NCBI GenBank assembly: GCA_036186865.1
Contig: AP025045.1
Coordinates: 12,385,360-12,449,359, forward strand
Length of the DNA stretch: 64,000 bases
Direction: 5' to 3'
Origin: Eustoma russellianum
Taxonomy: Eukaryota; Streptophyta; Magnoliopsida; Gentianales; Gentianaceae
In this document: positions 20,054-29,980 of the stretch, piece after piece
How the letters are laid out: every line of letters begins with the position of its first letter
How positions within the stretch are numbered: the first letter of the stretch is position 1
Notes under the pieces: generated by a model
The model's input: only the letters and a program-made list of their open reading frames with translations
What the model was told of the DNA's origin: nothing
The model's database searches: none
Translations under genes and position numbers: made by a program

Positions 20054-21506
20054 TGATGAGGATCAAGGGTCCGATGAGGATCAAGGGCCCCGTCAAGAGG
20101 TCAAGGAACCTATGACAAGAAGGAGGGCAAGAGAACTTTGTCATCAAGTTGCCACCTTCTTGTACAAGCATGTTCAAGATGAACCTAAGATCCCTTGGGT
20201 TCATTTCATTGAACCTTCACCTTGAGTGCAAACGTGTGTGTGTACATCTTTGTCTTGAAGTTTATCTTGTTTTCTCGTGATCTTTGTTTTATGTGTTTGC
20301 TTTGTAGGAAGATTAGGTGCATGGAAGATCCAAATAAAATGAAGGGCCAAATTGAGGAAGATAGCCGTGTGTTTCAAAAAAGGAGACCAAAGGAATGTTG
20401 TCTTGAAGAGAATGTTTGTCTCCACCAAGACAAACTCAAAGGTGTCCAAGATTGAATTTCTTGATCAAATTGAAATCAAAATCATCTCCATTATCCACAA
20501 GGGGGCCGGCCATCTTGCAAGAAAAAGGATGATGATCAAGTGAATTTAAATTCAAAGCCAAACTTGAATTTGAACTCAACCTTGATTCGAATTTAAGTTC
20601 CAACCAGATTGAGCCTTAAAATTCAAGATGAATTCAGCCAACTAGGCACCCATCCACATGCCATTTTTGAAGAGAAAAGAAGGAGATAAAATCCAATTCA
20701 AATTGAATCCAAGTTTGAATTCAAATTTAAACTCAATTTGAATTCAAACTTCAACCATCTTTTGAATTCAACTCCAGCCATATTATCATCATCAAATTCA
20801 GATTTCAAGACCTTCTTGGACTTGTTATACACGGCTGGAGCAAAGGAAAAGATATCCAAGAGCCAAGTTCAAAGCAAGCTCAAATTCAAACTCAACTTGA
20901 ATTCAAATTCAACTAACTTTTGAATTCAACTTCAGGCCTCATCCCACTCATCAAATCAGCTTCTCCAAGACACATTTGGTCCTCATACACGGCTGAACAT
21001 AGAGGGAATAACATCTTGCAAGCATTTCAAGTTTTAGCTAGAATTATCTTAGTTTTGAAATTCAAGCAAATTTCAAATTTAAACATTTGTTAGTTAGCTT
21101 TATTTGAATTGTTTCTAGCCATTTCAAGGCTGAAGGGGGACGATTTTAAGGCCTATAAATGGACCACTTTGGCTGATTGTAAAAACAACTTTGGATGAAT
21201 AAGAATTCTTGATATTTCTTTCACTTTGTGTGAGACTTTGTTTTCTTGGTTTTGCATTAAAAACCTAGGTTAGGATCCTTCAAAGTTGAGCATTTTGAAG
21301 GTGTTGCCATTGCTTAAAGGTGCCGTCCAGGAGGGACTTATTGGTTTGCCTGATCAACGACCATCTTGAAGTGTCGGTCTTGCTCGTTTTAATCCATACG
21401 TTTTGTTCACTAAGGAAGCAAGGGGAAGTCTTCTTCCTTGTGCCTAACCCTTTGTGAAGGATGTTTGGAAGGTGGAATTGTTGGAGCTCACGAGTTGCAC
21501 GCATCA
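20054..21506 (+). mobile_element. Solo LTR of the element A family
   Basis: 1453 bp, TGATGAGGATCAAGGG...GAGTTGCACGCATCA, the reverse-complement counterpart of the A LTRs, flanked by a 5-bp duplication and without internal sequence. It arose by LTR-LTR recombination of a full copy inserted in the leader of C. It has TATAAAT at 21154-21160. Its first part encodes the conserved pol tail in an open frame to a TGA at 20225 (PMTRRRARELCHQVATFLYK). Confidence 0.93.
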
Positions 21507-21511
21507 GAAAG
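21507..21511. repeat. Target-site duplication GAAAG, right copy
   Basis: Exact copy of 20049-20053. Confidence 0.92.
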
Positions 21512-21659
21512 TTTGAAGCAAAAATGTGCAAAATAGTGCAAAATAGATTGTGTTGAAGAAAGATTGGCATACACCTCTCATTTATAGCTCTCTTTTGTTG
21601 TTCTTAGTCCCAGATTGGTCAATGAACAAAGTTGAGCGAGTGAGGAAAAGAGAGGAAGT
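21512..21659 (+). mobile_element. Leader of element C, right part
   Basis: Similar to the end of the H leader ('tcagattggtcaa...gagaggaa' type sequence). It ends abruptly at integrase sequence, so gag, protease, RT, RNase H and the integrase N-terminus are deleted. Confidence 0.6.
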
Positions 21660-22407
21660 GACACATTGCTGAATTATTCTTTAGACAAATTGTTAGGTTG
21701 CATGGTATGCCCCACACCATTGTAAGGATAGAGATACTAAATTTTTGAGCCATTTTGGCATGTTTTGTCGGCTAAACTTTGCACCCAATTGTTATTTCCA
21801 CCACTGCTCACCCACAAACTGATGGCGAAACCGAGGTTGTCGATTGTACTCTATCTCAACTCTTGTGTGCCTTTTTGCAAAAACACCTCAAGCATTGGGA
21901 AGATTGTTTACCGTACATCGTGTTTGCATACAGTAGGAGTGTTCATTATGGTACATTGCATAGTCCCTTTAAGATTGTGTATGGATTTAACCCTTATCCC
22001 CTATTGATTTGATTCTCATCCCTGTGCATGAACGTTCAAGTCTAGATGATGAATGAAAAGCTGAAATGATAACAAAATTGCATCAAAAAATAAATATCCA
22101 ACTTGAGGAAAAGAACAAAACTTGTGCAAGACGTGCAAACAAACATTAGAAACACATTTCTTTTGAACCTGGTGACTTAGTTTGGTTACATTTGCGTAAA
22201 AAAAGGTTTCCTAATGAAAGAAAATCAAATTGTTGCCTCGAGTAGATGGACCACTTAAAGTACTTTAATGTATTGGTGATAATGCATATATTCTTGATCT
22301 TTCTGAAAAATATGGTTCGATTTCCTCTAATTTTAATGTAGCTGACCTATCCCCTTTTTCTGCTGACCCATTTGATTCAAGGACATATCCTTTTGAGGAG
22401 GGGGGAT
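21660..22407 (+). pseudogene. Decayed integrase fragment of element C
   Basis: Begins inside the integrase core (LHGMPHTIV at about 21690) and goes on through AHPQTDGETEVVD, where the catalytic E is kept, WEDCLPYIVFAYSRSVHYG, and a C-terminal part with FEPGDLVWLHLRKKRFPNERK. Several frameshifts and stops are present, so it is dead. The second catalytic D region is damaged. The last bases encode the FEEGG end and the polypurine tract. Confidence 0.85.
22396..22407 (+). promoter_or_regulatory. Polypurine tract of element C
   Basis: AGGAGGGGGGAT-type tract directly before the LTR at 22408. Confidence 0.85.
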
Positions 22408-23602
22408 TGATGAGGATGAAGGATCCCATCACAACGTCAACGTCCCAATCACAAGAAGCAAGGCCAAACAACTTAGTTATGAAGTTGGTAGCTTCTTATA
22501 TAGGCATGTGCAAGATGAACCTAAGGTTCATTGGGTTCAACTCATTGAGCCCACAAAGTGAACCTTTTGGGCACCTTACATGTGTGTGTATTTTCTATCT
22601 TTATTTCTTGTCTAAACTTCTAAAGATTCTTGTTTCCATCACATTGTTATGCAGCAAGATGGTCCATGAGAAAGATCTAGTCAGAGGGGAACAAAAGAAA
22701 TTTTGACATCTTGGAAGACAAAGGGAATGTTTTGAAGAGAATGTTGTCCTAAAGGAATGTTTGTCCTAAAGGAATGATTATCCTAAGGGAATGTTTGTCC
22801 TAAGGGAATGTTTGTCTTGAGGAATAATTGTCTCAAGGAATATTTGTCCTAATCCTTCTCTCCATCATTATATACGGTTTTAGGGGGCTTCTTGGAAGCC
22901 AACTCTTCAACATGATAAGCACTATGGATCCGGCCAAAGATAGGTCCAAGATGAAGATAAATTTGATTCAAAACTTGAAGGCAATCTAATCTCAATTTCA
23001 ATCAACTTCTTCCAACAATATCACAACTTCAAGATTGAATAGACCAACCCTTTAAAGGCATTCAACAAATCGAGTGAGCAAGGAAGTCTCCAAAGGGTCA
23101 AGATAACAACTTAATTTGAAGACTAGATTACAGTTTATCCAATTATTAAATATCATCTTTCATTATAGATTGTTATTATCTAGATCTTTGATAGGCTTTT
23201 AAGATGGAGTTTGATCCATCTAGGACTCTTTTAGATAGACAAAAATTCAGCATAAGTAAAGGCCATAATGGCCGTGTATTAGCAGCTTGAATTTTAATCA
23301 ATATACATTGGTTTTTACATCTCCTTTGGAATGAGACTTGTTTTCTAGATTTTCCATCATAAATCAAGGTTAATCATCTTCAAGGGTGATCATTTTGAAG
23401 GTGATTGCCATAGCTACGGATATTGCCTAGGAGAGCCTTGTTGGTTTGCCTAATAATAAGCGTTCGTTGGTGATTGGTATGTTGCTCAAGTCAGCCGATT
23501 TCAATCAAAGGAAGCAAGGAGAAGGGTTCTTCTTTGTGTCGTTCCCTATTTTGAAGAAGAAGGTTGAAGGTGGAAGAGTGGATTGCATGCCCGCTTGCAT
23601 CA
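22408..23602 (+). repeat. 3' LTR of element C
   Basis: 1195 bp, TGATGAGGATGAAGG...CGCTTGCATCA. The first 154 bases are an open frame to a TGA at 22561 and encode the conserved tail (PITRSKAKQL...HVQDEP). A minisatellite of GGAATGTTTGTCCTAA units lies at about 22735-22860. The conserved U5 block is at about 23345-23450. The right border lies in LINE-2. Confidence 0.85.
22735..22860 (+). repeat. Minisatellite in the C LTR
   Basis: About eight units of roughly 17 bp (GGAATGTTTGTCCTAA), related in reverse orientation to the A LTR minisatellite. Confidence 0.8.
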
Positions 23603-23718
23603 ATTTAGTCTATAAAGGCTACAAATATCTATTTTCTGCTTTTTTGCAAAACTGTACGCCCCATTTTTTAGAGGCTTGTTGCAACCTCTAATGTTCCAAA
23701 AACCAATGATCCTAGAAG
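23603..23718 (-). pseudogene. LINE-2 endonuclease, first residues only
   Basis: The minus strand from about 23718 encodes IIGFWNIRGCNKPLKNGAYS and then KKQKIDICSL. This matches the start of the APE-type endonuclease of plant L1 LINEs (WNIRGLNKPLK...KIDICGLLET is the family pattern). It is cut at the border of element C at 23603, before the catalytic residues. The rest of LINE ORF2 is not in the window to the left. Confidence 0.75.
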
Positions 23719-23929
23719 AGTTAAGTGATGTACCTTACTCTGCTCTTGCCATGAGTGGCTTTGAGCCTCTTCTGCATAACTAGAGCCTTAGTCCTAGTCA
23801 CCACTTATGTGAAGCCATCTTCCTGTAGGGATTTGATCCTGCATACATGGTGGTCAATATAGACACTTCTTGATTGTTTGGGTGGCTAGTTCTGCTTGGA
23901 CCTAGAAGGGCCTATGTGAGGGCCTTGTC

Positions 23930-25522
23930 TGGGCTATGTCAGCCTTCCTTAATTTGAACAAACTCAGGCTACGGAATCGCAATGATCAACTCAGGATCAT
24001 TGCCACTTGCATTACCATGGCTTGGAATAGGATCTTCCACAACACTGAGAGGGGGTTGAGCTGACTTAGGTTGTGGCACCTTCCAGTCACCTCTTCTGGC
24101 TGTCTTTCTGGCAGGGGGTGTAGGAGGGACAAGAGTGACTACTTTGGGCTAACCAGCTGCTAGCAAGAGCACTACAGGCCTAGAAGCAGCTTGCTGTGGA
24201 GCGTGCTTCTGGCTGGCAGCACTATGTCCTAGCTGCTTGCACTCACTATAGAACATTAGAAGCCTTTCATACTCCAGTTTTTGCACTATTGGTGATGCCA
24301 TTTGACAGCACGAGCTCAGCGTCATTCAACAACTCTTGGCTCATGCCCACTTAATAAGAGCTCTGGCGTAAATCTAGGTATTCCTGTTGGCTATAAGCTG
24401 ATCAGCATAAAGTGGTGTGTGTAACTGTGAGCATATGCAAACAACACATGGTCCTTCCAGAGAGAGACTAGAATATCGGGAAATTTGACCCATACAGTTA
24501 CCTACGGCCCCCAAGGTGAAGATCCTAGGAATCCTATTAAGGATCAGGGACTTGCCAAACATAAAATAAGGCCCTATATAAGACCTCTTCTATCTCCTTG
24601 GCTGATTCAAACTTGAAGACGATTCAGTCAGATGCATGAAAATCCACCTTGTGCTTAACCTTCTAGGATTTGGAATGGTTATAGACTGCCTATTTGTCAT
24701 GAAACGTGCCAACAAAACACCCTACCAAGAACCTTCCAGCCTCCTCATCATCGTGTAGCTCATCAACCTTGATGTGTACCTTCCATGTTGAAGCAACATC
24801 AACCTTCTTGAGTTTGAGACAATGCTAAGGCTTTCTATTGTTAGCAAAGAGAGAATTCCATGCTTGCCTCTGGTAGGAGAGGGCTGAGGGGGAACTCAGG
24901 ATGAAGGTTTGCACGTATGAAAATTGCCTGCCATGGGGACCATGCCTGCAGCTAAGGTGGTTGGTGGGAGAAGGGCCAGCTGGCATCTGGTTATTGGGGA
25001 GAAATGTATAGTTGGAAAGGGGCCACGTGAAGTAGTTGGTTGGAGCACGTGGGAGGGGACAAGATGGAGGCTGGTAGTTGGCTTATGGACTACACCTGTC
25101 CCATCATCTTGGTCTTTGCCCACTGGATCAAATTTTTGGCCGGCTGATTCTCCTTCCTATGGCTCTTTGTCCTGAACATTCTTGCTGGAAGAACAACCAT
25201 CTTCTTCATCGAAAGCTCCTACTACATCTTTCATGGGGCAACCAAGAGTGGGAAAGGAAGCTTTAACGTCTGTAACAACCTTACCACCCTTAGGAGGCTT
25301 TATGGTTGAACCTTCATCGTCTGAATTGCCATGAAATGAGAATGAGCCATTTAAACCAGAGTTGGACTCTTCCTGAGGGTGGCTAGAATCTGTTGGTTTC
25401 TTGGCATCACATCAGCTCTGGCCCAGGCCATGTTCTTCTAGAGCATCTTTAGTCAGTGACCTCTTTTGCTTCTTCCCTACCATCCTTGGGGACATGTAGA
25501 TTTCGCTGAAGCTAGAAGCCAT
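23930..25522 (-). pseudogene. LINE-2 ORF1 protein (DUF4283/zinc-knuckle type), decayed
   Basis: Start taken at ATG 25522 (MASSFSEIYMSPRMVGKK). The frame is broken by several stops and frameshifts. About 24380-24560 encodes FMFGKSLILNRIPRIFTLGAVGN, which fits the DUF4283 pattern of a plant LINE ORF1. A degenerate CCHC knuckle follows (SECKQLGHSAAS, near 24235). Pro/Ser-rich linkers lie between. In this family ORF1 binds LINE RNA. Domain assignment is from recalled family patterns, so moderate certainty. Confidence 0.65.
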
Positions 25523-25786
25523 ATTGTTGTTTCTCGTTGAAGCATGTTTCAGCTTCAATGCAGTTTTGGTTGCCGTGGTTCTTATCATGGTAGAACCAAG
25601 TAGTATTCAGCAAGAACAAGAATAAACTAGTAAGAATGAGTGGAAACCTGTGTTGGGAAGGGGAAGATGAGAGTGATCCGGATGAAATGGTGAAAAAGAA
25701 ATGTTGGGGGAGTGTTTTCCTTCATACAGAGAAGGCAGAGAGTTTCTCACTCTACACCTGCCCATTTTTTTGACTCATTGAGAGCT
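25523..25786 (-). mobile_element. LINE-2 5' untranslated region and LINE-1/LINE-2 junction
   Basis: No ORF. It lies between the ORF1 start of LINE-2 and the A-rich 3' end of LINE-1 (minus: CCAAGAAAAAGAAAGAGC at about 25785-25802). The two LINEs are head-to-tail on the same strand; the exact border is uncertain. Confidence 0.45.
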
Positions 25787-26036
25787 CTTTCTTTTTCTTG
25801 GTTAAATGTAAATATATTAACAAGAAGAATCATAGCATCAAAGGTGATGCAACCCATACAAAAACCCTAAATAATAAGCCAACAGACAGGCTAATGTTTG
25901 CTAATCAGAAATGTAAAGTGTAACTAGACATTTGGCAACACACTGCGTATGTCTACTAAACGTGGATAAAACTTATACATAGTCCTGAATATATGCATGA
26001 ATTTCTATGAATTACATTCCTAGATACAAATGATAA

Positions 26037-26348
26037 TTATTCAAAAGTCTTCTTATTCCTATATTGCCATATAAAGTACGCTGTGGTGGCCAACGCAATC
26101 TTGATAGCCTTAGTTCTCAATGCTTTTCCCTTGAGCTTCGTGGATCCCCAAGCTAGTACCCTTGGGAGAGAGTGGGGTCTGGTAGGTAGTGCTAGCCATA
26201 TTGAGATGGCTATCCAGACCTCTTTTATCGCTAGACAAGAAAAGAACATATGTTGCATAGTTTTTGGTGATGTTAAACATAAGGTGCAGGTGCTGTGCTC
26301 CAAGTATCCTAGCCTTGCTTTAGTAGACAATCTGCCTAGGCCAGCCAT
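26037..26348 (-). pseudogene. LINE-1 zinc-binding domain (zf-RVT) of ORF2
   Basis: 103 open codons with LSTKARLGYLEHSTCTLC, the CxxC, and then an H and C in MQHMFFSCLAIKEVW. This is the usual reverse-transcriptase zinc-binding module at the end of plant LINE ORF2. The end of the protein, YFIWQYRNKKTFE, also fits. It is separated from RT by stops and frameshifts at 26349-26664. Confidence 0.8.
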
Positions 26349-26664
26349 CCATAGTGCAAAAGAGTGTTTAGGAGTGATTGCATTGTCTCAAACAATCTTG
26401 GCCCATCTGACCCTGGGGCCTTTGCTTCTAAAACAGTCATGTCTGATGAGGTTTCAATACCCCATCAATGGTCCGAGAGGTAAGGAGTGTAGTGGCAGAG
26501 TGTAAGGAACCCTGATTAGCCAATAACCTGTCCCTAATCTCCATCAAATTTTTCAACAAGGGGGAGTTTGACTTGTGTACCACTATTGTCCATAGGGAGC
26601 TGTAAGGCTTGTACTTGTGGTTCATTCTTTGCACCTGCAGAGTGTCCTTGTTATGGTGTATGTT

Positions 26665-27411
26665 CTATAAATGTTTAACCAGAAGGGCCAGATTACATGC
26701 CTTGAGCTCTAAGACTCCTAAACCACCCTCATTCTTTGCCTTGCCCTTCATCAAAAAAAGCCTTCTTAGCCCATAGTGTAGAATTCCCCCATAGAAGTGT
26801 AGGCAGATTCTTTTAACCAGGTCTCGGACTGAGGCAGAAAGGGGCAATGCACTCCGCCAGAAGCAACTGACTCCCTGCAACACTGATCTCATTAATTCCA
26901 ACCCACATGCATAGGACATCTTCGCTGCTTTCCATAGCCCAACCTTCTCCAATAGCTTATTGATGAAGGGTGAGTAGTGAGTTTCCTCTAGTTTGTGACC
27001 AGCTATAGGGATCCCGAGATACCTGAAAGGCATGATGCCTACAGCAAAACAAGTGAAAGACTCCAGCCAGTTAGTATTTATACCCAGACCAGTACGAAAG
27101 AAGCATGATTTGTACAAGATAACCGTGAGACTTGAGCAACCCCCAAAGATAGAGAGAGCTGGCATGATCTTCCGAACTGAGACAATATCTCCTCTGGCAA
27201 AGAGGATGTGGTCATCAGCAAAACATAGATGAGTGAAATATTGCACAGCACAGTTAGGGTGAAAATGGAACTCCTTGTCATGATGCAATTTCCTGAGGGG
27301 CCTTGATAGATACTCCATGCCAATAACAAATTGAAATTGGGATAAAGGGTCCCTTGTCAAGAACCCTTCTGCCCTCAAAGAAGCCAAAGGGGGTACTATA
27401 GATGGGGACAT
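26665..27411 (-). pseudogene. LINE-1 reverse transcriptase, middle and C-terminal part
   Basis: 248 open codons. The catalytic FADD motif is in HLCFADDHILFARGD. Further family motifs: FRYLGIPIAG (the GIPL block) and the WKAAKMSYACGLELMRSVLQG block. Upstream at 27412-27820 the same RT continues in broken frames, with RPISCSNVMYKVISKILATRL and IDQAQVGFLKGKSMMENV-type sequence (one stop inside), plus HLNHATIALVPN. Confidence 0.83.
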
Positions 27412-27820
27412 AATAAGATGTTGTAGTCACACACTCCATGACCAAGCAATGAAGAGGTTAAGAAAGCCCAAACCCTTAAGCATATCCATGAGGAAGGACC
27501 AGCTGATGGAGCTGAATGCTTTTCTGATATCATCTTTTAGCATGCATTTAGAGGTAGTATGTTTTTCCCATACTCACTGATCAACTCCTGCACCTAGAAG
27601 ACATTCTCCATCATGGATTTGCCTTTCAAGAATCCCACTTACGCCTGGTCTATAAGATCTGTCATGACAGAAACAAGTCTAGTAGCCAGTATCTTGGATA
27701 TGACCTTGTACATCACATTGGAACATGAGATGGGTCTATAGTCTTCTACCCTGTTAACATGAGCAGCATTAGGAACCAAGGCAATAGTGGCATGGTTAAG
27801 ATGCCGGATGAGCCCACCAT

Positions 27821-27843
27821 TTGGATATGACCTTGTACATCAC
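27821..27843. repeat. 23-bp exact copy of LINE sequence at the E border
   Basis: Bases 27821-27843 are identical to 27694-27716 in the LINE RT (the VMYKVISK codons). This copy ends a few bases from the orphan primer-binding site and the E LTR. It looks like filler copied from nearby DNA at a repaired break. Confidence 0.8.
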
Positions 27844-27847
27844 CTGG

Positions 27848-27859
27848 GCTCTGATACCA
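27848..27859 (-). promoter_or_regulatory. Orphan primer-binding site outside the 3' LTR of element E
   Basis: Minus strand TGGTATCAGAGC, two bases after the E LTR end. A PBS belongs after the 5' LTR only, so here it marks a remnant of a second, tandem E internal region. Confidence 0.85.
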
Positions 27860-28360
27860 CCTGTAGCGCCCCGCACCCGGCCTCGCCTGGATACGGTGCA
27901 CCCGCGGTACTTCACTAAGGAGAGTACAAAGCGTCGTGCATAAGATGCGAAAATCCATAACATAAGCCATGGACTCCCATGCTAACATTTGACATGGTAG
28001 TAAAATTTAGGCAGAATTAAAACTTTTCAAATTAAACATGCATTACGAAATAACTAAGTTCCCAAAAGTAATAGTCCCACAAAACAACATAACCGAAATC
28101 CAGAGAGTTTAAACATAGTAATAATACAAATCGTCTTGGCAGCACAAAAGTCCTTAAGCTTAGCGCCCTTCATACTCCTCGCCCATGGATAAGGTACTCT
28201 CGGCTCGTCCTCGATCCATTCTATCTTGGCATTTTCCGGCTCTCGGGAAAAATAAAGTGTGAGTGATAAAAATCATCCAGCAAGAATACAATAAACTACC
28301 ATGAAATACGTAAAGAATCATAACATGAATGTTTTACCCCAAGACCTCAAATAATCATAA

Positions 28361-28503
28361 TTCATACCTGATCTTGGATCCTGTACTTACTTGACGTTCG
28401 GCTTAGGCATGATTTAGGGAATGCTATACCATACCTGATATTGGATCCTGAACTTACTTGGTGTTCGTCTTAAGCGTGTTATTAGGGAATGCTATATCAA
28501 TAA
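28361..28503. repeat. Two tandem units of about 71 bp in the E LTR
   Basis: Two copies of 'CATACCTGATMTTGGATCC...TTAGGGAATGCTATA'. The same pair is in the other LTR at about 37202-37345. Confidence 0.75.
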
Positions 28504-28637
28504 TAACTTATAACCATTAACTGTAACAAGCAACATGTCCTCATGATCGTGAATTATGCAAGATGCAATGCATGATGTCATGTCATATCAAAACATCGTT
28601 TTGGTCCCATATAGTAACATGTCGTAAAACAGAGTGT

Positions 28638-28839
28638 CAGATCAATTAACCCCGGATATGAGCGGGTCCAGAACATATCATCAGACCAATTAACCCCGGG
28701 TCTGAACGGGTCCAGAACAGATATCAGATCAATTAACCCCGGATCTGAACGGGTCCAGAACAGATATCAGATCAATTAACCCCGGATCTGAACGGGCCCA
28801 GAACATATTATGTCATCAGACCAATTAACCCCGGGTCTG
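28638..28839. repeat. Five-unit tandem hairpin repeat in the E LTR
   Basis: Five units, spaced 43-49 bp, of CAGAYC-AATTAACCCCG-GRTCTG. Each can fold into a 6-bp stem with an 11-base loop. CAGACC always goes with GGTCTG (28682, 28817) and CAGATC with GATCTG (28725, 28768). Only the first unit (28638) has a damaged right arm. The same array is at 37480-37681. Confidence 0.85.
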
Positions 28840-29516
28840 GAGTCGGGTTAGTCGCATGCTTGGCCGGCAAAGGAATCATGAAGCTTTCTTTAAAAACATG
28901 GGACCGTAAAAACTTTTCATGCATAACGAAAACATAGTCGCTTGTAAAACTTGCTTGCATCATAAAATTCATGAAAATCAGTTTCATGATCATGCATGAT
29001 ACATGCCGTGATATGCAATGCAAGTCATGATATGAATAATCGTATACATTCCTTATAACTTATCAACATACATGAATTTGGAAGCTAAATATTTCCAGAC
29101 TTTTACTTCATATTCATAGGGCGGTTAAGCTAACCAATTAGGTCCATTTCCATAATTCTTTTGTCACAAATACGTTTGGTGGAATCTTAGATACATGTCA
29201 TAAAAATTTCAGATTATTTCAATAACCGTAAAGGGGCTTATTTACTTACTTTCCGGACTGGGATAGGTGCTGAAACTGAACTGATATATTTTACCAAAAA
29301 TTCAATTGCGACACATCCGTGATTCGGTTTTCAGAAATTCCAACTCGCACCAATCATAAATATGTGGAATCAGTATCCTACCAAAATTTAGCCTATTTTC
29401 ATATCTCTAAGTCCCCTTTCTGAGTCCAGAAAATCGTTACTAAACTTCAGGTTGGTTCCTGTGATTTCAGTTGAGCAGTTTGACTAATTAATTCATATAA
29501 AATAATCCAGAACTTG

Positions 29517-29980
29517 TTTTACCAAAATTCCAGCTGGCGTGTTCACTGCACTAATAGGATTATATTACCATGCCAAAAATAAGCTTTATTGGTCGTCTAC
29601 AAGGTCTCTTTTCAAGCCAACCAAAAGAGGCTAAAATTTTGCTCAATTCCCGTTTTTCAAGCCTGACCATCTTACCAAATATTTTATTAAAAATTAACCA
29701 TAACTTATTTTACCAAACTTCCAGTTGGCATCTCTACTACACTCATGGATCTAGGTTTGTGCCAAAAATCAAATTTATTGAAGGTCCACAAGGTCCTCTT
29801 TTAATTCATGGAAGTTAGTGGTCAAATCTGCCTAGCTCCAGAATTTGCTACTGGAGCAGTTTTACCGCGTAATTTCTTAAAAATAATCCTTAGCTATTTT
29901 AACAAAATTCCAACTCCCACTTGTGCTACATTCATAAGGCTAACTTTGTGCCAAAAATTAGCTTCATTGAAGGCCTGCAA
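29517..29980. repeat. Three degenerate tandem units of about 190 bp in the E LTR
   Basis: Each begins TTTTACCAAAATTCCAG-like (about 29517, 29708, 29896) and carries TGCCAAAAATCA and a GAAGGTCCACAAGGTC-like block. A fourth, weaker unit may lie near 29288. Confidence 0.7.

Larger units (their letters stand above)
25787..27843 (-). mobile_element. LINE-1: L1-like non-LTR retrotransposon, 3' part
   Basis: RT and zinc-binding domains on the minus strand, with many frame breaks. It continues at 40567-40725 on the far side of element E. The 3' end is near 25787 with a short A-rich tail. Neither the 5' end nor target duplications were found. Confidence 0.8.

Noticed and set aside
20352..20543. Frame with NSKVSKIE...EIKIISIIHK shared by three A-family LTR copies
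   Set aside because: The copies are the same LTR DNA, so the shared frame needs no protein selection; no start context or domain.
24924..25175. Plus ORF of 83 codons in the LINE-2 region
   Set aside because: Antisense to LINE ORF1, which explains the region by motif.
28638..28839. CRISPR-like regularly spaced repeats
   Set aside because: The 'spacers' are also repeats, there are only five units, and the array sits inside a plant LTR duplicated at the other end.
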